The notes under the pieces: generated by a model
The model's database searches: none
The model's input: only the letters and a program-made list of their open reading frames with translations
What the model was told of the DNA's origin: nothing
Shown here: positions 1-6,950 of the stretch, piece after piece
Numbering within the stretch: the stretch's first letter is position 1
Layout of the letters: each line of letters opens with the position of its first letter
Position numbers and translations under genes: made by a program
Assembly (NCBI GenBank): GCA_964425645.1
Contig: CAYRNC010000039.1
Location: 1-14,680, forward strand
Direction of reading: 5' to 3'
Origin: CAYRNC01 sp964425645
GTDB taxonomy: Bacteria; Bacillota; Clostridia; Peptostreptococcales; Anaerovoracaceae
DNA: 14,680 nucleotides

Positions 1-81
1 ACTAGCATAAACATGGTTGGTAGTAAATGGTGGGCAATTAAACTTGCAATCTCCCAAGTGGGCGCATGATTCATTTTCTTG
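1..81. other. Unassigned left edge
   Basis: I see no recognisable gene here. On the plus strand an open frame from the edge ends at a TGA at 67-69; it could be the last 22 codons of an upstream gene, but I do not recognise the residues. On the minus strand an ATG at 74-72 opens a frame that runs off the edge (about 24 codons, starting MNHAPTWEIA), but it has no convincing Shine-Dalgarno site. Either could be chance. I see no clear terminator. Confidence 0.3.
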
Positions 82-110
82 TTGACAGAGCATTTTCTAT
101 ATGGTACACT
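82..110 (+). promoter_or_regulatory. Sigma-A type promoter P1 of carD operon
   Basis: TTGACA (82-87), a 17-bp spacer and TACACT (105-110), with a TGG extended -10 element just before the hexamer. Transcription would begin near 117, giving a leader of about 60 nt before carD. The -35 is perfect and the -10 is a 5-of-6 match, so the call is strong on sequence alone. Confidence 0.75.
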
Positions 111-124
111 GTAAAATCACTTCC

Positions 125-153
125 TTGACAATCGCTCTTTGCTATATTATACT
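125..153 (+). promoter_or_regulatory. Sigma-A type promoter P2 of carD operon
   Basis: A second full promoter 43 bp downstream of the first: TTGACA (125-130), 17-bp spacer, TATACT (148-153). The predicted start near 160 would put the mRNA 5' end directly at the SD GGAGTGGAGG (161-170), an extremely short leader of about 18 nt. Both -35 hexamers are perfect, so this operon should be strongly expressed. Confidence 0.75.
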
Positions 154-177
154 ATAGTTTGGAGTGGAGGCGTCATT

Positions 178-651
178 ATGTTTTTCGTCGGTGATAAAAT
201 TGTATATCCAATGCATGGAGCCGGGATCATAGAGGGCATCGAGGAAAAGAAAATATTGGGTGAAACCAGGAAATATTATATCCTCAGAGTTCCTTGCGGT
301 GAAATGAAAATTATGATACCTGTGGGCAGCGCCTGCGATGTCGGCGTGAGATCCATTGTTCCTAAGGACCAGCTTACTGAAGTAATTGATTTGCTGAAGG
401 CTGGATCAACGGTGATGTCAAGCAACTGGAATAGGAGATACAGGGAGAATATGGAGAAACTCAAAAGCGGTAATTTACGCTGCGTTGCAGAGGTGGTCAG
501 AAATCTTATGCGCACGGACAGGACAAAAAAATTGTCCACCGGTGAAAAGAAAATGCTCAATAACGCCAGGCAGATTTTGATAAGTGAAATGATTCTGTCC
601 GGAGGTATGAGCCAAGAGGAGGCTGAGCAAATAATAGAGGATGCGGTCTGA
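178..651 (+). CDS. carD: CarD family transcriptional regulator
   Basis: 157-residue CarD/CdnL-type protein. The family binds the RNA polymerase beta subunit through an N-terminal Tudor-like domain and stabilises open promoter complexes. Here residues 1-60 hold the typical start (FFVGDKIVYPMHGAGIIEGI) and beta-rich region; residues about 62-157 are helical, with a conserved-looking Trp84 in NWNRRYRENM, the counterpart of the DNA-contacting tryptophan of the family. I chose the ATG at 178 because GGAGTGGAGG lies 7 bp upstream and the family motif begins there; an in-frame ATG at 139 adds 13 unrelated residues and lies inside promoter P2. It is the first gene of a run with yacL-type, ispDF and proS genes, a common clostridial order. 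The family is clear; global versus specific regulation cannot be read from sequence. Confidence 0.9.
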   Translation: MFFVGDKIVYPMHGAGIIEGIEEKKILGETRKYYILRVPCGEMKIMIPVGSACDVGVRSIVPKDQLTEVIDLLKAGSTVMSSNWNRRYRENMEKLKSGNLRCVAEVVRNLMRTDRTKKLSTGEKKMLNNARQILISEMILSGGMSQEEAEQIIEDAV

Positions 652-681
652 AAATAATTTAATCGGAAAGGGAGTGGCAGT

Positions 682-1794
682 ATGATTCGAAAACTGTTTC
701 GGTCAGTTTTTACACTGTGCGGTGCTCTCTTCGGATATGGTGTATCTTTTTTATTCAGGGGTTTGATGATTAAGACAAACCTTGGGGACGTTCTTGTTCT
801 TAATGAGATGCAAAAAAACGTCCTCAGCATCGCGTCGGCTGCGATCTTTGGAATTATTTTTTTTATTCTTGCACCATCAATCGGAAGACAGAGCAAAAAA
901 GTTGTAAACGAATTTGAATCGGATTTGCAAAAGGTCCCCTCGCAGGAATTTGTGCCGGGGATTTTTGGATTAGTGACAGGCGTTTTTTTGGCATACCTAA
1001 TAAGTCAGCTTTATATGGGCATACAATTACCTTTTGTGGGAACTGCCCTGGCGGTGCTGACTTATTTGCTGATGGGATATCTAGGGGTTTTTGTGGCTAC
1101 AAAAAGGGGAAAGGATATCATATCAACCCTTTCAGCGGCCAGGAGGGGGGCTTCTCCGTCCAAAAGCAAAAGCAAGATCGGCGATTCAACCCCGAAGATA
1201 TTGGATACAAGCGTAATTATTGACGGTCGTATCGCAGATATACTTAAAACCGGATTTATTGAAGGAAACATAGTTATTCCTGAGTTTGTGCTTGGAGAAC
1301 TCCGTCACATAGCAGACTGTTCGGACAATTTGAAGCGGAACAGAGGACGCAGGGGGTTGGACGTATTGAACCGAGTCCAAAACGAACACGGGATTGAAAT
1401 ATATAATACCGATGGCGACAAGGTCCTGGATGAAATTCCCGAAGTGGACGTTAAACTGTTGAAGCTCGCCCAGATCATGGGGGGAAAGGTAGTGACGAAC
1501 GACTTTAATCTGAATAAGGTAGCCATGATAAAAGGCGTCGATGTTTTAAATATTAACGAATTGGCAAACACTTTAAAACCGGTTGTACTGCCTGGTGAGG
1601 ACATGCAGTTGTTTATGGTCAAGGAAGGTAAGGAGAACAATCAGGGCGTTGCATATCTTGACGATGGCACCATGATAGTAGTTGAAGATGGTAAGCGTTA
1701 TATAGGCAATGAGATCACCGCAGTTGTAACCAGCGTCCTGCAGACGTCTGCAGGCAGGATGATTTTTGCAAGGCCTAAAAAAGGGAAGCAGTAA
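682..1794 (+). CDS. yacL: Membrane PIN-TRAM domain protein (YacL type)
   Basis: 370 residues. Four hydrophobic segments lie at about 8-29, 47-67, 91-113 and 117-139. A basic Ser/Lys linker (143-166) leads to a PIN domain starting at KILDTSVIIDGRIAD, and a TRAM domain covers about 305-367. The expected PIN acidic residues are present: Asp175, Glu206, Asp256 and Asp274 (TNDFN), so it should bind metal and could be an active RNase; TRAM domains bind RNA. The protein would sit in the membrane with both catalytic domains in the cytoplasm. The SD AGGGAG (669-674) is 7 bp before ATG. The gene lies between carD and ispD in many Bacillota. The substrate is not established as far as I know, so function beyond a membrane-anchored nuclease is inference. 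Confidence 0.88.
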   Translation: MIRKLFRSVFTLCGALFGYGVSFLFRGLMIKTNLGDVLVLNEMQKNVLSIASAAIFGIIFFILAPSIGRQSKKVVNEFESDLQKVPSQEFVPGIFGLVTGVFLAYLISQLYMGIQLPFVGTALAVLTYLLMGYLGVFVATKRGKDIISTLSAARRGASPSKSKSKIGDSTPKILDTSVIIDGRIADILKTGFIEGNIVIPEFVLGELRHIADCSDNLKRNRGRRGLDVLNRVQNEHGIEIYNTDGDKVLDEIPEVDVKLLKLAQIMGGKVVTNDFNLNKVAMIKGVDVLNINELANTLKPVVLPGEDMQLFMVKEGKENNQGVAYLDDGTMIVVEDGKRYIGNEITAVVTSVLQTSAGRMIFARPKKGKQ

Positions 1795-1799
1795 AGGCT

Positions 1800-2960
1800 A
1801 TGGCAAAGACGAAGAAAAAGGTGTTTGCCTTGATTGCGGCAGCTGGTTTCGGACGTCGCATGGATAGCGATATAAACAAGCAATTCATTAAAATAGGGCG
1901 AGAAACGGTGATAGAAAAAACCCTCGGGGTTTTTCAAAGGCACAGGCAAATCGAACGCATATGCCTGGCGGTTCAGGAAAAAGATATTGAATACAGCATG
2001 GGGTTTTTGCATGACTACCCCAAGCTTATGAAGCCTGTGGCCGGGGGCGTAAAAAGACAGGATACGGTGTGGAATGCTTTATCCTTTATGAATGCATCGG
2101 AAAAGCCCGATATCGTATTGATTCACGATGGAGCAAGACCCTATGTTACGGAAAATATAATTTCAAGGGTTATCGAGGGTGCTTGCCTTTTTGGTGCCGC
2201 CATTCCCGGTGTATCCGTAAAAGATACGATAAAAACGGCCGATGAAGGTATTGTGGAAAGAACCCTTAACAGGAGGTCCCTTTATTCCGTTCAAACTCCC
2301 CAAGGTTTTGATTTCGACTTGGTTTTTGATGCATATAAAGCGGCGAAAAAAGAGGATTTTTACGCAACAGATGATGCTGCTTTGGTAGAAAGAGCGGGAG
2401 GCAAAGTGCATCTGGTTGACGGGGAATACGGAAATATTAAGATTACGACAAAGGAGGATTTGCCTGTGATCTGTTGCTGGCGGTGCGGTACAGGTTTCGA
2501 TGTTCACGCCTTTGACCCTGAAAGGAAGTTGGTGCTGGGGGGCGTTACTGTTCCCTTTGAAAAAGGACTTTTGGGTCATTCCGATGCAGATGTGTTGATT
2601 CATGCCGTTATCGATGCCTTGCTGGGCGCCTCGGGCCAGGGAGATATCGGAAGGCATTTTCCTGATACCGATGCTTCGTTAAAAGATGCGTCAAGCCTTC
2701 ATCTGTTGTCTCGGGTTGCCGCAATTATTCGCCGAAAGGGATATCAAATCGGCAACATAGATGTCGTTGTGATCGCGCAAAACCCTAAAATCGCACCTTT
2801 TACAGAACAAATGAAATTAAATATAGGTGATGCATTGGAGATTGAATCGGTTAAAATTAATATAAAAGGGTCTACTACAGAGGGCTTGGGTTTCTGCGGC
2901 AGGGAAGAAGGTATCGCTGCCATGGCCTCCTGTATGATATATAAAAGTGGAGGGGAATAA
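1800..2960 (+). CDS. ispDF: Bifunctional IspD-IspF isoprenoid enzyme
   Basis: 386 residues combining two steps of the non-mevalonate (MEP) pathway. Residues 1-222 are IspD (4-diphosphocytidyl-2-C-methyl-D-erythritol synthase): the CTP-binding AAAGFGRRM and KQ at 13-28, IHDGARPYV at 108-116, VKDTIK at 140-145, and GNIKITTKED near 211-220. Residues about 227-386 are IspF (2,4-cyclodiphosphate synthase): metal ligands Asp234 and His236 in GFDVHAF and His268 in SDADVLIHAV, and a C-terminal GSTTEGLGFCGREEGIAA. Both active sites look intact. The usual C-terminal helix of IspD is missing and IspF begins almost at once, so the linker is close to nil. The start ATG lies 5 bp after the previous stop; the nearest SD-like stretch, AAGGGAAG, overlaps the end of the upstream gene. 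A possible internal start for IspF is listed separately. Confidence 0.93.
   Translation: MAKTKKKVFALIAAAGFGRRMDSDINKQFIKIGRETVIEKTLGVFQRHRQIERICLAVQEKDIEYSMGFLHDYPKLMKPVAGGVKRQDTVWNALSFMNASEKPDIVLIHDGARPYVTENIISRVIEGACLFGAAIPGVSVKDTIKTADEGIVERTLNRRSLYSVQTPQGFDFDLVFDAYKAAKKEDFYATDDAALVERAGGKVHLVDGEYGNIKITTKEDLPVICCWRCGTGFDVHAFDPERKLVLGGVTVPFEKGLLGHSDADVLIHAVIDALLGASGQGDIGRHFPDTDASLKDASSLHLLSRVAAIIRRKGYQIGNIDVVVIAQNPKIAPFTEQMKLNIGDALEIESVKINIKGSTTEGLGFCGREEGIAAMASCMIYKSGGE
2450..2468 (+). promoter_or_regulatory. Internal SD and GTG start for free IspF
   Basis: AAAGGAGG (2450-2457) is followed after 8 bp by GTG (2466-2468), which is in frame as Val223 of IspDF. Translation from it would give a 164-residue protein containing the whole IspF domain, near the normal size of free IspF. 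It lies exactly where the IspD fold ends. The caution is that the SD is formed by the codons for Thr-Lys-Glu, which are common at this place in IspD, so it could be chance. Confidence 0.4.
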
Positions 2961-2965
2961 CATCA

Positions 2966-4684
2966 ATGAGAATGACCAAAATGTATTTTAGGACCCTAAG
3001 GGAGGTCCCTGCCGAAGCTGAGATTCCGAGTCATATTTGGCTTCTTCGAGCCGGTATGATACGCAAGCTCGTGTCCGGCATTTACGGATTTATGCCCTTA
3101 GGGCTCAGGGTTCTTCAAAAGATAGAGCATATAGTAAGGGAAGAAATGAATGCAAAAGGAGCACATGAAATTCTGATGTCGGCGATACAGCCTTCGGAAC
3201 TTTGGCAGGAATCGGGAAGGTGGTATGCTTACGGGCCGGAAATGTGGAGGCTGAAGGACAGAAACGAAAGAGATTTTTGTCTGGGGCCTACTCATGAGGA
3301 GGTTTTTACCGACATCATCAGAAACGAGGTAAGTTCCTACAGGCAGCTTCCCCTTAATCTTTATCAGATACAGACGAAATATCGGGATGAAAAACGACCC
3401 CGCTTCGGGCTGATGAGAAGCCGTGAATTTATTATGAAGGACGCCTATTCATTTGACAGGGATTGGGAAGGCCTTGATAACAGTTACAATGAAATGTTTG
3501 ATGCCTATGTTAAAATCTTTGAAAGATGCGGGCTCACATTTAAAACGGTGGAAGCCGATGTGGGGGCAATGGGAGGCAGCGCATCTCACGAGTTTTGTGC
3601 CTTATCTGATCACGGTGAAAGCGAAATAGCGTATTGTGAAAAATGCGGCATGGCTGCTACAAGAGAACAGGCTCCCTGTGTGGATGACCCTGATGGCGGC
3701 GGTCCGATGCTGCCTGCCCAAACCGTTTTTACTCCCGGAACCAAGACGATTGCCCAGGTTGCAGCTTATTTGGGTCTGCGTGAGAATCAGACCATAAAAG
3801 CTCTGCTTTTTCGGGTGTACGATCAACAGGATTATGACTACGCAGCTGCATTTGTGAGGGGGGACCGAGAGCTGAACATGACGAAGCTCGTTAATGCCCT
3901 TAAGATTCCCGAGCATGCCATCGAATTTGCAGACGAGGCAGCGATGCATGATGAAACCGGATCGGTCGGCGGGTTCACCGGCCCTACAGGGCTTAGAAAC
4001 TGCAAGATAGCGGTTGACACCGAGCTCGTGGGTTCAAAGAATATGTGCTGCGGAGCATGTAAAGAGGATCATCACATGATCAATATCAATTACGGACGCG
4101 ATTTTACAGCGGATATTGTGGCTGACCTGAAACTGATACAGGAAGGCTATGCCTGTCATCAATGCGGCAGTCCTGTCGAACTTACAAGGGGCATCGAAGT
4201 AGGCCAGGTTTTCAAGCTTGGTACCAAGTACAGCGAATCCATGCACGCATATTACAAGGATGAAAACATGAAGGAGAAACCTGTTGTCATGGGCTGTTAC
4301 GGTATAGGAGTAAGCCGAACTCTCGCGGCAATTGTGGAGCAAAACTACGATAAGGACGGGATAAGATGGCCCGTTGCCGTTGCTCCTTACCATGTGATAA
4401 TCACCGTTGTAAATAACGGCGAACCGTCCCAGGCGGCTCTTTCCGAGAATATCTATCAGGGTCTGCTATCAAAAGGTATAGAGGTTCTTTTAGACGACAG
4501 AGATGAAAGACCGGGTGTAAAATTTAAAGATGCCGATTTGATAGGTATTCCTTTGAGGATAAATGTGGGAAGGAAAGCTGCTTCAGGTATTGTGGAGTTT
4601 AAAGAAAGGACAAGGCCCGATACTGTAGATATGACAGCTGAGGAGGCGGTAACGGCTGCCGTAGAAAAGGTTTTGGCATTCTAG
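2966..4684 (+). CDS. proS: Prolyl-tRNA synthetase, bacterial type
   Basis: 572 residues, the usual length for the bacterial form with an inserted editing domain. It charges tRNA-Pro in the cytoplasm. Class II motifs are visible: motif 1 around 44-80, motif 2 at 139-160 (KYRDEKRPRFG then RSREFIMKDAYSFD), and motif 3 at 443-457 (GCYGIGVSRTLAAIV). Between motifs 2 and 3, about residues 225-405, lies the YbaK-like domain that hydrolyses mischarged Ala-tRNA-Pro; it is bordered by two CxxC pairs (Cys224/227 and Cys397/400) that may bind metal. The anticodon-binding domain covers about 470-572. It follows ispDF by 5 bp, with GGAGGGG upstream. An internal choice among Met1, Met3 and Met6 cannot be settled. 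I see no T-box leader upstream. Confidence 0.97.
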   Translation: MRMTKMYFRTLREVPAEAEIPSHIWLLRAGMIRKLVSGIYGFMPLGLRVLQKIEHIVREEMNAKGAHEILMSAIQPSELWQESGRWYAYGPEMWRLKDRNERDFCLGPTHEEVFTDIIRNEVSSYRQLPLNLYQIQTKYRDEKRPRFGLMRSREFIMKDAYSFDRDWEGLDNSYNEMFDAYVKIFERCGLTFKTVEADVGAMGGSASHEFCALSDHGESEIAYCEKCGMAATREQAPCVDDPDGGGPMLPAQTVFTPGTKTIAQVAAYLGLRENQTIKALLFRVYDQQDYDYAAAFVRGDRELNMTKLVNALKIPEHAIEFADEAAMHDETGSVGGFTGPTGLRNCKIAVDTELVGSKNMCCGACKEDHHMININYGRDFTADIVADLKLIQEGYACHQCGSPVELTRGIEVGQVFKLGTKYSESMHAYYKDENMKEKPVVMGCYGIGVSRTLAAIVEQNYDKDGIRWPVAVAPYHVIITVVNNGEPSQAALSENIYQGLLSKGIEVLLDDRDERPGVKFKDADLIGIPLRINVGRKAASGIVEFKERTRPDTVDMTAEEAVTAAVEKVLAF

Positions 4685-4694
4685 TGCTTTTATT

Positions 4695-5264
4695 ATGAAA
4701 GAAATCCTGAAATTATTTTTTACATTTTTGAAGGTGGGAACCTTTACATTTGGAGGCGGTTATGCGATGATTCCTGCTATTCGTCGCGGGGTGACGGATG
4801 TGCACCGATGGATAGATGAAGAGGAGCTTGCCGATTGCATCGCCGTGAGTCAGTCTCTTCCGGGTGCATTTGCAGTCAATGCATCTATATATATCGGAAA
4901 GCGCGTAAAAGGCGCTGCCGGAGCTTTTGCGGCCTGCCTGGGCTTGGTGCTGCCTGCATTTTTGTCGATCATCCTTATACTTATTTTTTTATGGAAGGTA
5001 GAGGATAATGTCCACGTTGTGGGGGCTTTTGAGGGAGTAAAAGCCGCTTCGGTAGCCCTCATTCTTGTCACAGCGTATCAAATGGGCCGACCTGCATTCG
5101 TTAAGAAAAGCGGAATAATTATCGGGATATCGGCTTTTATTCTCATAGTAGTCCTTAAAATCAATGCAATATTTGCTATCGTATCGGGCGGTCTTGCCGG
5201 TTATCTCGAGTTTACGATAAAAAAGTATTTTGAGCGTAAAAGGGGGCAGAAAGATAAAAAATGA
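4695..5264 (+). CDS. chrA: ChrA-family half transporter (first of pair)
   Basis: 189-residue membrane protein of the chromate ion transporter (CHR) superfamily, short form. The hallmark FTFGGGYAMIP is at 17-27 and a second conserved stretch, VSQSLPGAFAVNAS, at 51-64. Hydrophobic segments follow at about 78-100, 113-130, 138-157 and 158-174, and the C-terminus is very basic. Short CHR proteins work as pairs encoded side by side, as here, and together equal one full-length transporter. The true substrate may be chromate, sulfate or another anion; it cannot be read from the sequence. There is no recognisable SD before the ATG, which lies 10 bp after proS, so translation may depend on coupling to proS. 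Confidence 0.85.
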   Translation: MKEILKLFFTFLKVGTFTFGGGYAMIPAIRRGVTDVHRWIDEEELADCIAVSQSLPGAFAVNASIYIGKRVKGAAGAFAACLGLVLPAFLSIILILIFLWKVEDNVHVVGAFEGVKAASVALILVTAYQMGRPAFVKKSGIIIGISAFILIVVLKINAIFAIVSGGLAGYLEFTIKKYFERKRGQKDKK

Positions 5265-5809
5265 TGGCAATGTTGTCTCTTTATGTTCTTTTCTTCCGAA
5301 TCGGACTTTTCAGTTTTGGAGGCGGATATGCCATGCTTCCCCTGATATATCAGGGGGTACAGCAGATAGGCATAATGGAAAGCGAGGAATTTTCACGATT
5401 GGTTGCTCTGTCTCAGGTGACACCGGGCCCCATCGCTGTGAATGCGGCGACCTATGCGGGTTATCAATATGCAGGTATTCCGGGGGCTGTAATTGCAACT
5501 TTAGGGGTGATTACCCCTTCTGTAATTTTAGTTTTGATTGTCTGTCATTTTATGTCGAAATTCAAAGAAAGCCGCGGTTTAAAGGGTGTCCTTACGGGAA
5601 TCAGACCTGCAACTATCGGACTTTTGTGTTCTGCGGCGGTGTTTCTTGCAGAAGAATCCCTAATCGTAAACCTTTCGATCAATCATTTATCCCTTGTTTT
5701 TTGCATAATTGTAATATTTCTTAGTATTAGGTTTAAAATAGGCCCTATACCTTTGACCATAGCCGCCGGTATAGCAGGGGCCTTTTTGTTTCCGTTGACA
5801 GGTAATTAA
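5261..5809 (+). CDS. chrA: ChrA-family half transporter (second of pair)
   Basis: 182-residue partner of the preceding gene, starting in an ATGA overlap with its stop, which implies translational coupling and equal output. It repeats the family pattern: GLFSFGGGYAMLPLI at 15-29 and LSQVTPGPIAVNAATYAGY at 50-68, followed by hydrophobic segments at about 72-98, 112-130, 138-156 and 162-178. The two proteins match each other in motif order and length but differ in sequence, as expected for an old duplication in which the halves adopt opposite membrane orientation. The start could also be the second Met at 5264. Substrate unknown; the family assignment is firm. Confidence 0.85.
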   Translation: MMAMLSLYVLFFRIGLFSFGGGYAMLPLIYQGVQQIGIMESEEFSRLVALSQVTPGPIAVNAATYAGYQYAGIPGAVIATLGVITPSVILVLIVCHFMSKFKESRGLKGVLTGIRPATIGLLCSAAVFLAEESLIVNLSINHLSLVFCIIVIFLSIRFKIGPIPLTIAAGIAGAFLFPLTGN

Positions 5810-5827
5810 AATGGAGGTAAATTAGCT

Positions 5828-6331
5828 ATGTGGGTCGGAGGAGTCCGGGTCGTAATTCCGGATGAACACGGGAATATCTTGCTCGTCTGTCAGCGTCACG
5901 AAGAAAGGGATATCTGGCTGCTTCCCGGCGGAGGAATAGAAGAGGGGGAAAGCGCCAAAGAGGCGGCTGCAAGAGAGGTTTTTGAGGAAACAGGACTTGA
6001 AGTTCGCGTGGAAGATTTGATTTGGCATGTGGAAGAGGTGTCCGGGCGCGGGCAAAGGTTCGTAAATTTTTTTCTCGGATCCGTTAAAGGCGGCAAACTA
6101 AAGCTCGGTGTAGATCCTGAGTACCCTTCCGATGAGCAGGTGCTGAAAGATTTAAAGTTTATGAATCGCAAAGAAGTTTTAAAATTGCCTTATGTATATC
6201 CACCATATTTATGCGATGAAATATGGGGCATACTGAAGAAAATCAGACGAAATGAATATCTTTCCTACGATGTATTCAAGACTAGGACAGATTATGAAAG
6301 GAGACTAAATGAAAACTGTTGCAACGATTGA
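5828..6331 (+). CDS. Nudix hydrolase
   Basis: 167 residues. The Nudix box is complete at residues 35-57: Gly35, Glu41, then REVFEETGL at 49-57, with the metal-binding Glu53/Glu54 present. Such enzymes cleave nucleoside diphosphates linked to another group (X); ADP-ribose or nucleotide-sugar type substrates are possible, but no specificity motif stands out. The C-terminal 45 residues are rich in aromatic and basic residues (PYVYPPYLCDEIW) and are not part of the core fold. The SD GGAGG (5813-5817) is 10 bp before ATG. The gene overlaps the next one by 23 bp, so it belongs to the same operon. Confidence 0.9.
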   Translation: MWVGGVRVVIPDEHGNILLVCQRHEERDIWLLPGGGIEEGESAKEAAAREVFEETGLEVRVEDLIWHVEEVSGRGQRFVNFFLGSVKGGKLKLGVDPEYPSDEQVLKDLKFMNRKEVLKLPYVYPPYLCDEIWGILKKIRRNEYLSYDVFKTRTDYERRLNENCCND

Positions 6332-6794
6332 AATGGAAAACGGTGATGTTATAAAGGCGGAGCTTTATCCTGAAAAGGCGCCGATTACGGTGGCCAACTT
6401 TGTAAAGCTTGCAAAGAATGGGTTCTATGACGGCAGAATATTTCATCGGGTTATACCGGGATTTATGATACAGGGCGGCTGCCCGGAGGGAATGGGAACC
6501 GGAGGTCCCGGTTATACGATTAAGGGCGAATTCGCTGCCAACGGTATACAAAATGACTTGATGCATGACAGAGGGGTTTTGTCGATGGCAAGGGCCGCGG
6601 ATCCCGATTCTGCCGGTAGTCAGTTCTTCATCATGGCAGCCAAATCTCCTCACTTAGACGGGCAATATGCAGCCTTCGGAAAGGTGATTGAAGGCATTGA
6701 AACCGTGGATTGTATCGTGTCCGTAAAAAGAGATATGAGGGATAAACCTATTGAGCCCCAGGTTATGAAAAAGGTTAGCGTGGAAGAGCTGTAG
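6309..6794 (+). CDS. Peptidyl-prolyl cis-trans isomerase, cyclophilin type
   Basis: 161-residue cytoplasmic cyclophilin with no signal peptide. It catalyses cis-trans isomerisation of X-Pro bonds. The catalytic core FHRVIPGFMIQGG is at 45-57 (Arg47, Phe52 and Gln55 correspond to the classical active-site residues), followed by SAGSQFFI at 101-108 and HLDGQYAAFGKV at 115-126. The position equivalent to the cyclosporin-contacting Trp121 of human CypA is His115, so low drug sensitivity is expected, as for many bacterial forms. The SD GAAAGGAG (6296-6303) lies inside the end of the Nudix gene, 5 bp before ATG. It is the last gene before a regulatory gap and probably ends the carD transcription unit, although I see no clear terminator. 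Confidence 0.94.
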   Translation: MKTVATIEMENGDVIKAELYPEKAPITVANFVKLAKNGFYDGRIFHRVIPGFMIQGGCPEGMGTGGPGYTIKGEFAANGIQNDLMHDRGVLSMARAADPDSAGSQFFIMAAKSPHLDGQYAAFGKVIEGIETVDCIVSVKRDMRDKPIEPQVMKKVSVEEL

Positions 6795-6828
6795 AAAGCG
6801 GACTTCATAATAAATATCTTTATCGGCG

Positions 6829-6868
6829 TTGACTTATCTGTAATATTATTGTAACATTACAGTATACT
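6829..6868 (+). promoter_or_regulatory. Promoter region of LysM-M23 hydrolase gene
   Basis: Two readings are possible. (a) TTGACT (6829-6834), 17-bp spacer, TAACAT (6852-6857), a constitutive-looking sigma-A promoter with the regulatory box in its spacer. (b) A better -10, TATACT (6863-6868), with no good -35 at the proper distance; there the WalR-like box covers the -35 region, the layout expected of an activator-dependent promoter. Reading (b) would start transcription near 6875 and give a leader of about 75 nt. Confidence 0.55.
6839..6855 (+). promoter_or_regulatory. WalR (YycF)-type binding box
   Basis: TGTAAT (6839-6844), 5 bp, TGTAAC (6850-6855) is a perfect match to the direct-repeat consensus TGTWAH-N5-TGTWAH known for the cell-wall response regulator WalR of Bacillus and Staphylococcus. 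The gene downstream is a peptidoglycan hydrolase, the classic WalR target. The same DNA also forms an imperfect palindrome, CTGTAAT (6838-6844) to ATTACAG (6856-6862), so another dimeric regulator is possible. Confidence 0.6.
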
Positions 6869-6911
6869 TTTTCAAGGCCGTACATAGTATATAGCATTAG
6901 ACGGAAAGCCG

Positions 6912-6938
6912 GGCCGGTCATCTGCATAGATGTCGGCC
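6912..6938 (+). other. Leader hairpin abutting the SD
   Basis: GGCCG (6912-6916) pairs with CGGCC (6934-6938), and CATCT (6919-6923) with AGATG (6928-6932), closing a GCAT tetraloop with a small asymmetric bulge. The SD GGAGGA (6939-6944) begins at the very next base. There is no T-tract, so it is not a terminator; it could stabilise the mRNA or tune ribosome access. Confidence 0.5.
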
Positions 6939-6950
6939 GGAGGAAATAAT

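Noticed and set aside
139..177. N-terminal extension of CarD from ATG 139
   Set aside because: This ATG lies in promoter P2 with no SD; the ATG at 178 has a strong SD and matches the family start.
276..896. Long minus-strand open frame of 206 codons across carD and the PIN-TRAM gene
   Set aside because: It lies antisense to two well-supported genes, shows no domain, and is a frame shadow. The same applies to the other antisense frames, such as 2163-2657 and 3602-3949.
5230..5724. Plus-strand 164-codon frame across the ChrA pair
   Set aside because: It is out of frame with both ChrA genes, is rich in Cys and Arg with no motif, and the ATGA-overlapping frames carry clear family motifs.
6838..6862. 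Fur/PerR/Zur-type box at the palindrome
   Set aside because: Half-site spacing and central bases do not fit the 7-1-7 pattern of that family, whereas the WalR direct repeat fits exactly.
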